This document shows positions 23,787-33,782 of a DNA stretch of 64,000 nt, one piece after another (the stretch's first letter is position 1; every line of letters begins with the position of its first letter). Below the pieces are notes generated by a model. It saw only the letters and a list, made by a program, of their open reading frames with translations, was not told where the DNA came from and searched no databases. The stretch spans positions 37,596,635 through 37,660,634 of the forward strand of contig NC_060063.1 of assembly GCF_020283565.1 (NCBI RefSeq), given 5' to 3'. A program made the translations under genes and the position numbers. This stretch comes from Trifolium pratense. Taxonomy: Eukaryota > Streptophyta > Magnoliopsida > Fabales > Fabaceae.

Positions 23787-25042
23787 TGATAGATAATTTT
23801 CGCAAGTGAACGAATTACCACGTAGTAATAAAAATATCGATCCACAGGGATTGTGTGATTAAACTAGTCGAATAATGTTCATAAACATGATGCAAAGAAT
23901 ACACATAAATTGGGGGTTTAGTTTGAAAGATGTGCTTGTACGAAAATGTTGAGAAATCAATTGATTAAGAATGAGGTTGGATCGTCGACAATTCCCTAAA
24001 CACTAGTATTCACATGCAATTCAATTGTATCGTAATGAATCACTCGAATGTTACAACTAGATCAACAATATGGTGGATCGCAATCTCTTGTCAAAATCCA
24101 CCCTATCCTCTACCGATACTTCTCCAATCTCTTGGATGGAAGCTACCGGTAGCGGAGTATTTGAAAACGCGTTGATCGTATGCTACATTCTATGTTTCAA
24201 TCTCTCGATCGGAAACACTCAAATGCACAATGAATTCAGTTCTGATTTCAACTCATACTCTCGTACATAATTAAAATCTAAGTTCATTGCAAGATTGATC
24301 AGAAATTGTAAAGCATTAAGGATAGAATTTCATTGAATAACATTCATAAAAGAGAGATTCAGTACAGATACAATTGATTACATGAAATACATTGGTTTAG
24401 TTCCTCATCATGATCCAACCTCGATGGAGGTCTAGCCTCTCATCGTGAAGTAGCTCGATTCTTGCTCCAACTTCAAGGATTCCACTCCCATGATGTTGAA
24501 TGCTTCCAATCTAGCCACCTTTCGCCTCTGGAACGCAGGATCAGCCTTCAATCGTGCCTGGAAATCAATTCCCGAGATCAAGATCAGATTCCTCCAATTT
24601 TTTCCAACCAGAAAACAGAATTATGCAGAAAATATATATACAGAAGGCAACCACGCCGCGCGCCAGATCTATCACGCCGCGCGTGGTTGCAAATCCATCA
24701 ACAACGCCGCGCGTGGTAACAGAATCACGCGGCGCGTGATCAAGTCAGAGAGCAATCTTCTTCTTCAACAAGGCTTCACGCCGCGCGTGGTAAGGCATCA
24801 CGCCGCGCGTGATCAGAGTGAAAATCTTGGCTCTCTGTTAGCTCCATCACGCGGCGCGTGATGGGCTACGCCCCCAGCGTAGTGAAAATCATTCATATCC
24901 TGCAATTTTTCCTGTTTTCTTGCAAAACAAGTAATCAAGCTCATGATTAGATTTCTCTTATATTTATTGCTATAAACCTACTAAAATGTATCTAATGTTG
25001 CTAAAATAGGCATGGATTAGAGAGTGTGACGATTTGTCATCA
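23787..25042 (-). repeat. LTR 1 of the array (outer 3' LTR)
   Basis: 1256 bp. On the minus strand it begins TGATGACAAATCGTCACAC and ends TTATCTATCA. It differs from the other three at its last bases (A at 23791 where they have G). It shares three variants with LTR 2 against LTRs 3 and 4: T at 24209, G at 24628, C at 24673. Contains a CGCG-palindrome cluster at 24652-24883. Confidence 0.95.
24652..24883. repeat. CGCG-palindrome cluster in the LTR (also 32005-32236, 39358-39589, 46711-46942)
   Basis: Seven sites of the form TCACGCCGCGCGTGRT or TCACGCGGCGCGTGAT, spaced about 20-50 bp, stand out in otherwise AT-rich DNA. TCACGCG-G-CGCGTGA has 7-bp complementary arms. The cluster ends with CTACGCCCCCAGCGTAG, a 6-bp-arm hairpin. 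It lies about 160-390 bp inside the transcriptional start side of the LTR, where U3 regulatory sites would be. CGCG cores match the known CAMTA-type core (CGCG box); a binding role is inference. Confidence 0.85.
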
Positions 25043-26429
25043 CAACCCCAAACTTAAACCTTTCCTTGTCCTCAAGGAAACAACTTTTACCTCAAGCTTT
25101 TGTGTCAAGGCCTTGGCATTTTCCTTAAATTCACTCGAATCATACATACGTGAGGATCACCTGATGATCAATGCTCCGCCTGCAAACAATGCTCAATTGC
25201 ACAATCGTTCCCGCAAGACATTTTCAAGTAGTTCACACTTTCCGACCAAGGCTCTTATGATTTCATCACACTACTCACATGCACTCTTCAGTTTTTGGCA
25301 ATTCACTCAAATCAACACATCAATGCAAGTCAACAATAATTTTGCAAGTAGTCTAAGACTTCATTCGGTTCACTTTGTGCACACACATTAGAGGTCTTTA
25401 GGGTTATAACGTGGCTTGGCTAGGGTGGATGGTGACATTTTTGGATAAGTAGTAGAAAAACTTGGAGTTAGATCCCCCTATTAGTCAAAGAACATTCTCA
25501 TAAACCAAACCCCCTTTTGAAATATAGTGGACTAGAGAACATTTTCATTTCAACACACAAGTTTGCAATTCTTTTTGTACTCAAGGCTATCACTTCTTTT
25601 TGCATTTCTTTTCCCTTTTTCAACATTCATTTCTCTTCTTTTTTTTTTTTTCATTTCTTTTCTCTTCTCTTTTGCCTTGCAACTTTTGAAATTTTTGAAA
25701 AAGTATTCAATCAAAACTTTTATAAGTTCTCTAGTACCCTCACCCCAAACTTTATTTGTTGCTAATTCCAAAGAGCAACCCCAAACTTAGTGGTGAGCAA
25801 TGCGCATCAACCACTAATTAGGTGCCTAACCTCCAAGAAAGTCATTCCTTTTTTTTCATCAAAAATTTCTTAAGGTTTTGTAAAAATAACATTTTCTTTC
25901 AGCTCAAATTGGTTAAGCAAAGGATAATTATAAGTAAGGGTGGATAGAAAGGCTCAAAGGTACCAAGGAACATGCCTCGTGTGTGCTACAAAAGTACCAA
26001 TCAAATACATGAGTGGATATCACACATAGAAGAAAAAGGAGTGTTTGGCTCAATACCTCTCGGTTGGGTCGAATCAAAGAACCGGTCAAAAAGTGTGCGT
26101 TCCCTTCCTTTGCCTCTTGATCACATGAGTGCAACAAGCTATTGCACTGCAGGTTTCACATATCACACACGGAGAAAATCAAGTAATTGATACTCAAGTA
26201 ACTAGAAGGAACATGCCAAAATATTGAGACAAACTCTAAAAGTAAAAACCATTCCTCAATCAAACAAAAGAAGATTCAAATTCAGAGTACACAATTAAAA
26301 TATCCAGCCAATATCCAAGCAACATCAGAATATTATTACAAACCAACGAAAGTAAAAGACAATTAAGTAAAGATAGAGATAGAGTAGTAGAATAGTAGCA
26401 GCAGCAGTAGAACATCATCACCAACAACG
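25043..26429 (-). other. 3' noncoding part of internal region 1, with polypurine tracts (repeated at 32396-33782 and 39749-41135)
   Basis: No ORF of note. On the minus strand the sequence next to the 3' LTR is TAAGTTTGGGGTTG, the expected place of the polypurine primer for plus-strand synthesis. The same phrase recurs at 25780-25793 and, as AAGTTTGGGGT, near 25745. A long purine-only stretch on the minus strand (about 25590-25680) may be a second polypurine tract; that role is inference. Confidence 0.55.
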
Positions 26430-27950
26430 TCAAACCGCGTCATCCGGCTGGCCAGTGAAGTAGTTTGTGAACGGGCTATTCAAATTCAAATTCAGCCCAT
26501 CCACATCCAGCATTTCCCTCTCCATAGCAGCGGCCTCATCCTGCTCAACCCGGCGTCGCCTCTCGATCTCGGCCAACTCAGAAGTTCTCAGACCCGAATT
26601 GTATGCTTGTCTGGCCTGAAAAGATGTCAGCTCCCTTGCCTGATGCGCCTCCCAATCAGCATCAACGGGATACAACGTCCCAAAAGTAGGAGGAGGGAAG
26701 GTAGACCGGTAAGTCATCGCCTCGGTGTACATGGAAGAGGCGGTATCAAAGTAGAGATTTGGCAGCCCCGAATATTGAGAAATCTCCATCTGATGCAACA
26801 TCGAAGCAAGCTGATTCATATCATGAGAGTAACGAGGAGGGTCCTGAGCTGGTATATCGTGATACTCATGTACCGGATCCCCCTGTTGATCCGGATGATT
26901 ACCTTCCTCAAACCGATTAATTTCTTCCTCCTCCCTCAAAGCTTCCTCTCTTGCAGCATTCCCCTCACCTCGGGGCACAATCGGACCTCTCTCAAATCTC
27001 TTCTCAAAGTATGATAAAGATAGTGGACGGACGGGATGAAGATCACCTTCTTGCACACACATAGGGACATTGCTTGCTCTACACAAAGCAGCAATTAAGT
27101 TGCAATGCCCCAAAGTAAAAGTCGGATTATTATTATTTGCCATTTCATGTAAATCCCTTTGTAACCAAAGACCAAGATCGATATAATGACCATCAGCTAA
27201 TAATCGAACAGCAGCAACATTATCAATCTGGATTTCAGAGTTATTACCAACCACTCTAACATTCTTAAGCCAAAATTCCCCCCAAGCACGGTGAATAGGG
27301 TTAAAACTCGTCAAACTCAACCTAGTAGGAAGGGATGAGGCGGAGTGTGACAGCCATCTAGCTCCACGCCTACAAACAATCGCCTTTAACTCTTCTCTCA
27401 CCGCAAGGCCACCATTAGAAATTCGTTCCTTCTCGGATACCAACTCACAAGCACCTCTCACACGACAACCCAATAAAGTATTAATGTGAGCTGCGGAATA
27501 GAACACTCTTATTCCCCTAACTGTCGAATAGAACTCCGGAACCGACGACTGGTCAGGCAAATAAGCGTTCGCGAGAAACTCCCTTACCCACATCTGATTT
27601 CCCGGATTAGCTTCATCTTTAATCATCAACTTATTAAACTTCCCCCATTTTCTAGACTTGACCTCATTTCCTAACTCAGCAACACCCTTCAACAAGTCCT
27701 CTCCAAAACCTTTTTCTTGATTAATAGTAAAGGTTTGGATTTTTGTGTACCTTTTTTCATGAACTGCACTGATGAAGTGGGGATGGACCTGTGGTTGAGT
27801 CACATTGCTCCGACGAGGAGGAGATGCTTGAGCGGACCGAGAAGATTGGCCCTTGCTTGCACTCATCTTTGTCCTTGGTTTCTTGGGTGGCTCTTGTGTT
27901 GGATTAGCATCACTCTTCTTCTTTCCCTTTCCGGTTAGCCGTGTCAACAT
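26430..27950 (-). CDS. Retrotransposon second ORF, 'plant transposon protein'-like, copy 1
   Basis: Intact 506-residue ORF from ATG 27950. Residues 1-55 are Lys/Ser/Pro-rich (GKGKKKSDANPTQEPPKKPR). Then comes a globular region with WVREFLANAYLP, VRGIRVFYSAAHINTLLGC and FNPIHRAWGEFWLKN. This resembles a domain seen in plant gypsy-element ORFs and annotated as putative plant transposon protein. In Athila-like elements an extra ORF sits between pol and the 3' LTR; this ORF holds that place, but pol is absent. The C-terminal third is acidic and Gln-rich (EEALREEEEINRFEEGNH), probably partly coiled. No transmembrane segment or polymerase motif seen. Its function is unknown. Confidence 0.8.
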   Translation of the reverse strand: MLTRLTGKGKKKSDANPTQEPPKKPRTKMSASKGQSSRSAQASPPRRSNVTQPQVHPHFISAVHEKRYTKIQTFTINQEKGFGEDLLKGVAELGNEVKSRKWGKFNKLMIKDEANPGNQMWVREFLANAYLPDQSSVPEFYSTVRGIRVFYSAAHINTLLGCRVRGACELVSEKERISNGGLAVREELKAIVCRRGARWLSHSASSLPTRLSLTSFNPIHRAWGEFWLKNVRVVGNNSEIQIDNVAAVRLLADGHYIDLGLWLQRDLHEMANNNNPTFTLGHCNLIAALCRASNVPMCVQEGDLHPVRPLSLSYFEKRFERGPIVPRGEGNAAREEALREEEEINRFEEGNHPDQQGDPVHEYHDIPAQDPPRYSHDMNQLASMLHQMEISQYSGLPNLYFDTASSMYTEAMTYRSTFPPPTFGTLYPVDADWEAHQARELTSFQARQAYNSGLRTSELAEIERRRRVEQDEAAAMEREMLDVDGLNLNLNSPFTNYFTGQPDDAV

Positions 27951-28646
27951 CTTGATATTGTAAAGATTGAAATGGGTTAATTTGGGAAAGTGGTGAAATG
28001 TGATGAAATGAGGGATTTGGAGTGGAATTAGGAGTGGGTGATATGGTGATATGAAAATGTGAAGGAAATAGATGATTGAAGGTGATTAGAAGTGAAATTG
28101 GACAGGTTTGAAGAGTGAAAATGGGTTATCAATGGAGTTTTCCGTGTGGGAGACCGTGTGAATTGATGATGGGACGGATGGAGTGGTTGAGAAGATGAAG
28201 AAATTCAAATTTTACACGCTTTCCTGTGTAGCCACGCCGCGCGTGACCCCTGCGACGCCGCGCGTAGTACGAACTGTAACGGTCAAGAACTTCTTTCAAA
28301 CAGGCCACGCCGCGCGTAATCACCATCACGCGGCGCGTAATCACTTAGTCAGAGACTCCATATTTCTCCAGTTTTCACGCAGCGCGTGATGCATCCCCAC
28401 GCCGCGCGTGATAGATTCTGAAAAACCCCTTCCTCTGTGTTGAAGGATCACGCCGCGCGTGATTGTACTGCGCCCCCGGCGTAGTAGAACTCTGTTCTGC
28501 CCTGTTTTGCTTCCGTCCTTGCTTCTGCTGCACACCTACCTACATACTTCAAAAGAAAACAAACTAAAACATTAGAAACCGTTGGGTTGCCTCCCAACCA
28601 GCGCTTGTTTAACGTCCCGATGCTTGACGTTCCATACCCCTAAGGG
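27951..28646 (-). other. Noncoding gap between the two retrotransposon ORFs (repeated at 35304-35999 and 42657-43352)
   Basis: About 700 bp where pol would be expected to start. It contains the CGCG cluster and the 5' leader of the second ORF, but no reverse transcriptase, RNase H or integrase motif in any frame. Confidence 0.75.
28231..28489. repeat. CGCG-palindrome cluster in the internal region (also 35584-35842, 42937-43195)
   Basis: Seven sites such as CCACGCCGCGCGTGAC, TCACGCGGCGCGTAAT and TCACGCAGCGCGTGAT, ending in CTGCGCCCCCGGCGTAGTAG. Motif type, spacing and closing GC hairpin mirror the LTR cluster, but the sequence between motifs differs. It lies in the noncoding gap between the gag-protease ORF and the second ORF. 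Confidence 0.85.
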
Positions 28647-31010
28647 TCATGGAGAAGAAGTGCCACCATGTGGCAAGTAGTGTGCATTCCAAGGTAACTT
28701 AAGAGCATGTTTAACAACATGATCATAAACCTGGATTTTAAAACATTGTGGGTCTCCATCATCACACTCCATCTTGTCAAAGACATTGAATGTGACCTGC
28801 TGATCATCGGTCCTTAGCATGAGCTCGCCCATCTCTACATCGATTAGGGCACGGCTAGTTGCTAAGAAGGGTCTACCAAGGAGCAAGGGCTCCCAATCCC
28901 TAGTATCTTCTATGTCTAAGACCACAAAATCTGCGGGAAACACAAACCCAGCAACTTTAACCAACACATCATGGAGAATACCTTCCGGATGCACAATCGA
29001 TCTATCCGCCAAAGAGAGACTCATCTTTGTCGGCTTTGCTACAGCTCCCGGTATCTTCTTCATCATTGATAACGGCATTAGATTAATGCTAGCACCCAAA
29101 TCACACAAGGCTTTTTCAATGGTGAGCGTTCCAATAGAACAAGGGATTGTAAAGCTCCCCGGATCTTTCTTTTTCTGAGGTAGCTTCCTTTGAATGAGGG
29201 CGCTGCACTCTTCCGTCATACTTACCATTTCATCATCTAATGGTTTTCTTTTCTTTGTGAGCAGCTCCTTCAAAAACTTTGCATAACTCGGCATTTGCTC
29301 CAATGCCTCCACTAAAGGTATAGCCATCTCAAGCTTGTTCAACACTTTCATGAACTTCTTGAACTCCTTCTCCTGCTCAAGATTCTTAACTTTCTTTCTC
29401 CTAGGAAAAGGCATCCTAGCATATGGCGATTCATCAACTCCTTTACCTTTCTCAACCTTCTTACTCTCTTTTTCTTTTATCTCCCTCTGTTTTTCAACTT
29501 CTTCTTTCTCATCCTCACTAATCTCCACTTCCTTAGACATGTTTTCATTTTCTACTTCTCCCTCATTGACCTTCCTTTTCAAGGGCTTCTCCACAGCTGG
29601 CCGTTCCGGTATCTCTCTACTCCTCAAAGTGATTCCATTGCAAGTTTCATTTTTCGGATTGTCATGAGTGTTTCCACCGAAACCTCCTTGGTTTTGCAAC
29701 ATAGAAAACTGTCTTGACAGCTGACCCATTTGCACCTCAAGATTCTTTATAGAAGCTTCATGATTCTTGTTAGAGGTTGCTTGACTTGATTTCATCGCTT
29801 CAAAGTTGCTTTGGGTCATGAGCATGAACTGATTTAGAGTCTCTTCCATCCTTGATGGAGGCCTTTGCTGCTGTTGCGGTGCACCTTGACCTTGCATACC
29901 GTTCCCCCACCCGGAACCGTTGTTATTGTTGTTGTACGGCTTCCGGAAATTGGCTAAGTAGCGAGCCTCCTCTGAACCCTCCGGGAAGCATCCGCCATTT
30001 GGGTGATCCTGCAAACAAAAATCACAGCGCACATTGTCAATTTTACCTATTGGAGAAGATTGAACTTGCGGATTGGACAGCAGCTTCATCATTGCTTCCA
30101 TTTGGCTAGTCATGAGCTTTTGCTGTGCCAATAGTGCTGTTTGAGTATCCAATTCCAACACTCCGCCTTTCTTCTTGGCTCCTCTATCATTAGTAGCTCT
30201 ATACTCGTTTTGAGCCATGCTTTCCACCAATTCTCTTGCTTCAGTTTCGTCACGGTTCTTCAACGAACCACCGGCTGATGCGTCAAGTATCATTCGCGTT
30301 TGAGCCCTCAAACCTTGGGTAAACATTTGCATCTGATTGTGGCCATCGAAACCGTGATTCGGACACCTTTTAAGACAAACTTTGAACCTCTCCCAAGCAT
30401 CATACAACGTTTCACCATCCGCTTGTTCGAAGTTGCTAATTTCAGCCCTTCTTTCTAGGAACTTATGAATAGGGAAGTAACGATCTAAGAACTTCCGCTC
30501 CAGCTGTCTCCAAGTCTCAATAGTTCCGGCGGGTATCGTGTCTAACCAATCTTTAGCACGGCCGGTGAGAGAATGCTTGAATAACCTCAGTCTTTTGTCC
30601 GATTCGCTCACCCCCGGTGGATCGGTATAGTCGCAGGCTTCATAGAAGTGAGACAAGTGTAAATTCGGGCATTGAGCTTCCGATCCTGAATAAGGATTTT
30701 CCTTTAGGGCGGAGAGGACCGTGTTCTTGATGTCGAATGAGACAGGATTCGCCGGCTGAAAGCCTTGATTTGCCAACGCGTCATTGTCTCTCCTCCCATA
30801 ATCACCGAGAGTACGCCTTGGCGGTTGAGGAACCGGTGGAACCTGTTCTTCTTCCATTGTTGCTGCAGTCCGTCCTTGACAGTCCGGTGTATCCCTTAGC
30901 AAAGCTGTTCCCCTTGAAGCTTGAGCTTCCCTTGTTGCCTTTCGAATTGCGCGAGCTGTCTTTTCAATCTCTGGATCAAATTGCAGCTCTTGAGGACCTG
31001 TTCTCCGCAT
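28647..31010 (-). CDS. Retrotransposon gag-protease polyprotein, copy 1
   Basis: The open frame runs from 31109, but the first ATG is at 31010 (MRRTGPQELQFDPEIE), giving 787 residues. Residues ~120-265 are the Ty3/gypsy Gag domain (LSHFYEACDYTDPPGVSESD, RAKDWLDTIPAGTIETW, LERKFLDRYFP, ETLYDAWERFKVCLKRCPNH). A zinc-knuckle-like CDFCLQDHPNGGC lies near 327. A charged Lys/Glu-rich linker (~500-590) follows. An aspartic-protease-like domain holds ALCDLGASINLMP (~635) and LLLGRPFL (~710); the catalytic triad reads DLG where DTG or DSG is usual. The ORF stops right after the protease. It has no pol, so virus-like particles would need a polymerase supplied in trans. The primer site lies 106-123 bp upstream of the ATG. 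Confidence 0.9.
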   Translation of the reverse strand: MRRTGPQELQFDPEIEKTARAIRKATREAQASRGTALLRDTPDCQGRTAATMEEEQVPPVPQPPRRTLGDYGRRDNDALANQGFQPANPVSFDIKNTVLSALKENPYSGSEAQCPNLHLSHFYEACDYTDPPGVSESDKRLRLFKHSLTGRAKDWLDTIPAGTIETWRQLERKFLDRYFPIHKFLERRAEISNFEQADGETLYDAWERFKVCLKRCPNHGFDGHNQMQMFTQGLRAQTRMILDASAGGSLKNRDETEARELVESMAQNEYRATNDRGAKKKGGVLELDTQTALLAQQKLMTSQMEAMMKLLSNPQVQSSPIGKIDNVRCDFCLQDHPNGGCFPEGSEEARYLANFRKPYNNNNNGSGWGNGMQGQGAPQQQQRPPSRMEETLNQFMLMTQSNFEAMKSSQATSNKNHEASIKNLEVQMGQLSRQFSMLQNQGGFGGNTHDNPKNETCNGITLRSREIPERPAVEKPLKRKVNEGEVENENMSKEVEISEDEKEEVEKQREIKEKESKKVEKGKGVDESPYARMPFPRRKKVKNLEQEKEFKKFMKVLNKLEMAIPLVEALEQMPSYAKFLKELLTKKRKPLDDEMVSMTEECSALIQRKLPQKKKDPGSFTIPCSIGTLTIEKALCDLGASINLMPLSMMKKIPGAVAKPTKMSLSLADRSIVHPEGILHDVLVKVAGFVFPADFVVLDIEDTRDWEPLLLGRPFLATSRALIDVEMGELMLRTDDQQVTFNVFDKMECDDGDPQCFKIQVYDHVVKHALKLPWNAHYLPHGGTSSP

Positions 31011-31115
31011 GCACAATGAAACACACAAGTAGAATGCTCCGGAAGAAAAATATAAAACAGAAAATAAGAAAACACAGAAAATATGAACACTATCGCCTTG
31101 TCGAATCAATCACAA

Positions 31116-31133
31116 TCCCCGGCAACGGCGCCA
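31116..31133 (-). other. Primer binding site, tRNA-Asp type, copy 1
   Basis: The minus strand reads TGGCGCCGTTGCCGGGGA, complementary to the 3' end of plant tRNA-Asp(GTC) including CCA. It starts 6 bases inside the internal region from LTR 2, the usual spacing for a reverse-transcription primer site. Confidence 0.88.
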
Positions 31134-31139
31134 AAAACT

Positions 31140-32395
31140 TGATGGATAATTTTCGCAAGTGAACGAATTACCACGTAGTAATAAAAATATCGATCCACAG
31201 GGATTGTGTGATTAAACTAGTCGAATAATGTTCATAAACATGATGCAAAGAATACACATAAATTGGGGGTTTAGTTTGAAAGATGTGCTTGTACGAAAAT
31301 GTTGAGAAATCAATTGATTAAGAATGAGGTTGGATCGTCGACAATTCCCTAAACACTAGTATTCACATGCAATTCAATTGTATCGTAATGAATCACTCGA
31401 ATGTTACAACTAGATCAACAATATGGTGGATCGCAATCTCTTGTCAAAATCCACCCTATCCTCTACCGATACTTCTCCAATCTCTTGGATGGAAGCTACC
31501 GGTAGCGGAGTATTTGAAAACGCGTTGATCGTATGCTACATTCTATGTTTCAATCTCTCGATCGGAAACACTCAAATGCACAATGAATTCAGTTCTGATT
31601 TCAACTCATACTCTCGTACATAATTAAAATCTAAGTTCATTGCAAGATTGATCAGAAATTGTAAAGCATTAAGGATAGAATTTCATTGAATAACATTCAT
31701 AAAAGAGAGATTCAGTACAGATACAATTGATTACATGAAATACATTGGTTTAGTTCCTCATCATGATCCAACCTCGATGGAGGTCTAGCCTCTCATCGTG
31801 AAGTAGCTCGATTCTTGCTCCAACTTCAAGGATTCCACTCCCATGATGTTGAATGCTTCCAATCTAGCCACCTTTCGCCTCTGGAACGCAGGATCAGCCT
31901 TCAATCGTGCCTGGAAATCAATTCCCGAGATCAAGATCAGATTCCTCCAATTTTTTCCAACCAGAAAACAGAATTATGCAGAAAATATATATACAGAAGG
32001 CAACCACGCCGCGCGCCAGATCTATCACGCCGCGCGTGGTTGCAAATCCATCAACAACGCCGCGCGTGGTAACAGAATCACGCGGCGCGTGATCAAGTCA
32101 GAGAGCAATCTTCTTCTTCAACAAGGCTTCACGCCGCGCGTGGTAAGGCATCACGCCGCGCGTGATCAGAGTGAAAATCTTGGCTCTCTGTTAGCTCCAT
32201 CACGCGGCGCGTGATGGGCTACGCCCCCAGCGTAGTGAAAATCATTCATATCCTGCAATTTTTTCTGTTTTCTTGCAAAACAAGTAATCAAGCTCATGAT
32301 TAGATTTCTCTTATATTTATTGCTATAAACCTACTAAAATGTATCTAATGTTGCTAAAATAGGCATGGATTAGAGAGTGTGACGATTTGTCATCA
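31140..32395 (-). repeat. LTR 2 of the array
   Basis: 1256 bp, shared between internal regions 1 and 2. Groups with LTR 1 by the three variants listed there. Carries a private T at 32264. Confidence 0.95.
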
Positions 32396-33782
32396 CAACC
32401 CCAAACTTAAACCTTTCCTTGTCCTCAAGGAAACAACTTTTACCTCAAGCTTTTGTGTCAAGGCCTTGGCATTTTCCTTAAATTCACTCGAATCATACAT
32501 ACGTGAGGATCACCTGATGATCAATGCTCCGCCTGCAAACAATGCTCAATTGCACAATCGTTCCCGCAAGACATTTTCAAGTAGTTCACACTTTCCGACC
32601 AAGGCTCTTATGATTTCATCACACTACTCACATGCACTCTTCAGTTTTTGGCAATTCACTCAAATCAACACATCAATGCAAGTCAACAATAATTTTGCAA
32701 GTAGTCTAAGACTTCATTCGGTTCACTTTGTGCACACACATTAGAGGTCTTTAGGGTTATAACGTGGCTTGGCTAGGGTGGATGGTGACATTTTTGGATA
32801 AGTAGTAGAAAAACTTGGAGTTAGATCCCCCTATTAGTCAAAGAACATTCTCATAAACCAAACCCCCTTTTGAAATATAGTGGACTAGAGAACATTTTCA
32901 TTTCAACACACAAGTTTGCAATTCTTTTTGTACTCAAGGCTATCACTTCTTTTTGCATTTCTTTTCCCTTTTTCAACATTCATTTCTCTTCTTTTTTTTT
33001 TTTTCATTTCTTTTCTCTTCTCTTTTGCCTTGCAACTTTTGAAATTTTTGAAAAAGTATTCAATCAAAACTTTTATAAGTTCTCTAGTACCCTCACCCCA
33101 AACTTTATTTGTTGCTAATTCCAAAGAGCAACCCCAAACTTAGTGGTGAGCAATGCGCATCAACCACTAATTAGGTGCCTAACCTCCAAGAAAGTCATTC
33201 CTTTTTTTTCATCAAAAATTTCTTAAGGTTTTGTAAAAATAACATTTTCTTTCAGCTCAAATTGGTTAAGCAAAGGATAATTATAAGTAAGGGTGGATAG
33301 AAAGGCTCAAAGGTACCAAGGAACATGCCTCGTGTGTGCTACAAAAGTACCAATCAAATACATGAGTGGATATCACACATAGAAGAAAAAGGAGTGTTTG
33401 GCTCAATACCTCTCGGTTGGGTCGAATCAAAGAACCGGTCAAAAAGTGTGTGTTCCCTTCCTTTGCCTCTTGATCACATGAGTGCAACAAGCTATTGCAC
33501 TGCAGGTTTCACATATCACACACGGAGAAAATCAAGTAATTGATACTCAAGTAACTAGAAGGAACATGCCAAAATATTGAGACAAACTCTAAAAGTAAAA
33601 ACCATTCCTCAATCAAACAAAAGAAGATTCAAATTCAGAGTACACAATTAAAATATCCAGCCAATATCCAAGCAACATCAGAATATTATTACAAACCAAC
33701 GAAAGTAAAAGACAATTAAGTAAAGATAGAGATAGAGTAGTAGAATAGTAGCAGCAGCAGTAGAACATCATCACCAACAACG

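Noticed and set aside
24490..24861. A 123-residue ORF through the CGCG cluster with repeated ITPRV/HAARG-like residues
   Set aside because: Its repeated residues simply translate the CGCG palindromes; the same DNA is open in several frames and lies in the LTR, so it is not taken as a protein gene.
24652..24883. CRISPR-like array of regularly repeated short motifs
   Set aside because: Motifs are short palindromes with uneven 20-50 bp spacing and variable sequence, in a plant LTR; no repeat-spacer structure or cas genes.
25972..26190. Small plus-strand ORFs in the 3' part of the retrotransposon
   Set aside because: Antisense to the element, short, no motif; identical in all copies only because the copies are recent.
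29335..29667. Plus-strand ORFs within the gag-protease region (also 28819-29178, 30737-31162 and the copies)
   Set aside because: Antisense shadows of the minus-strand polyprotein, low-complexity and without motifs.
31011..31109. Upstream extension of the gag ORF starting at a non-ATG codon, with a hydrophobic leader
   Set aside because: The first codon is TTG and the stretch lies just downstream of the primer site; the ATG at 31010 is the better start, so the apparent signal peptide is untranslated leader.
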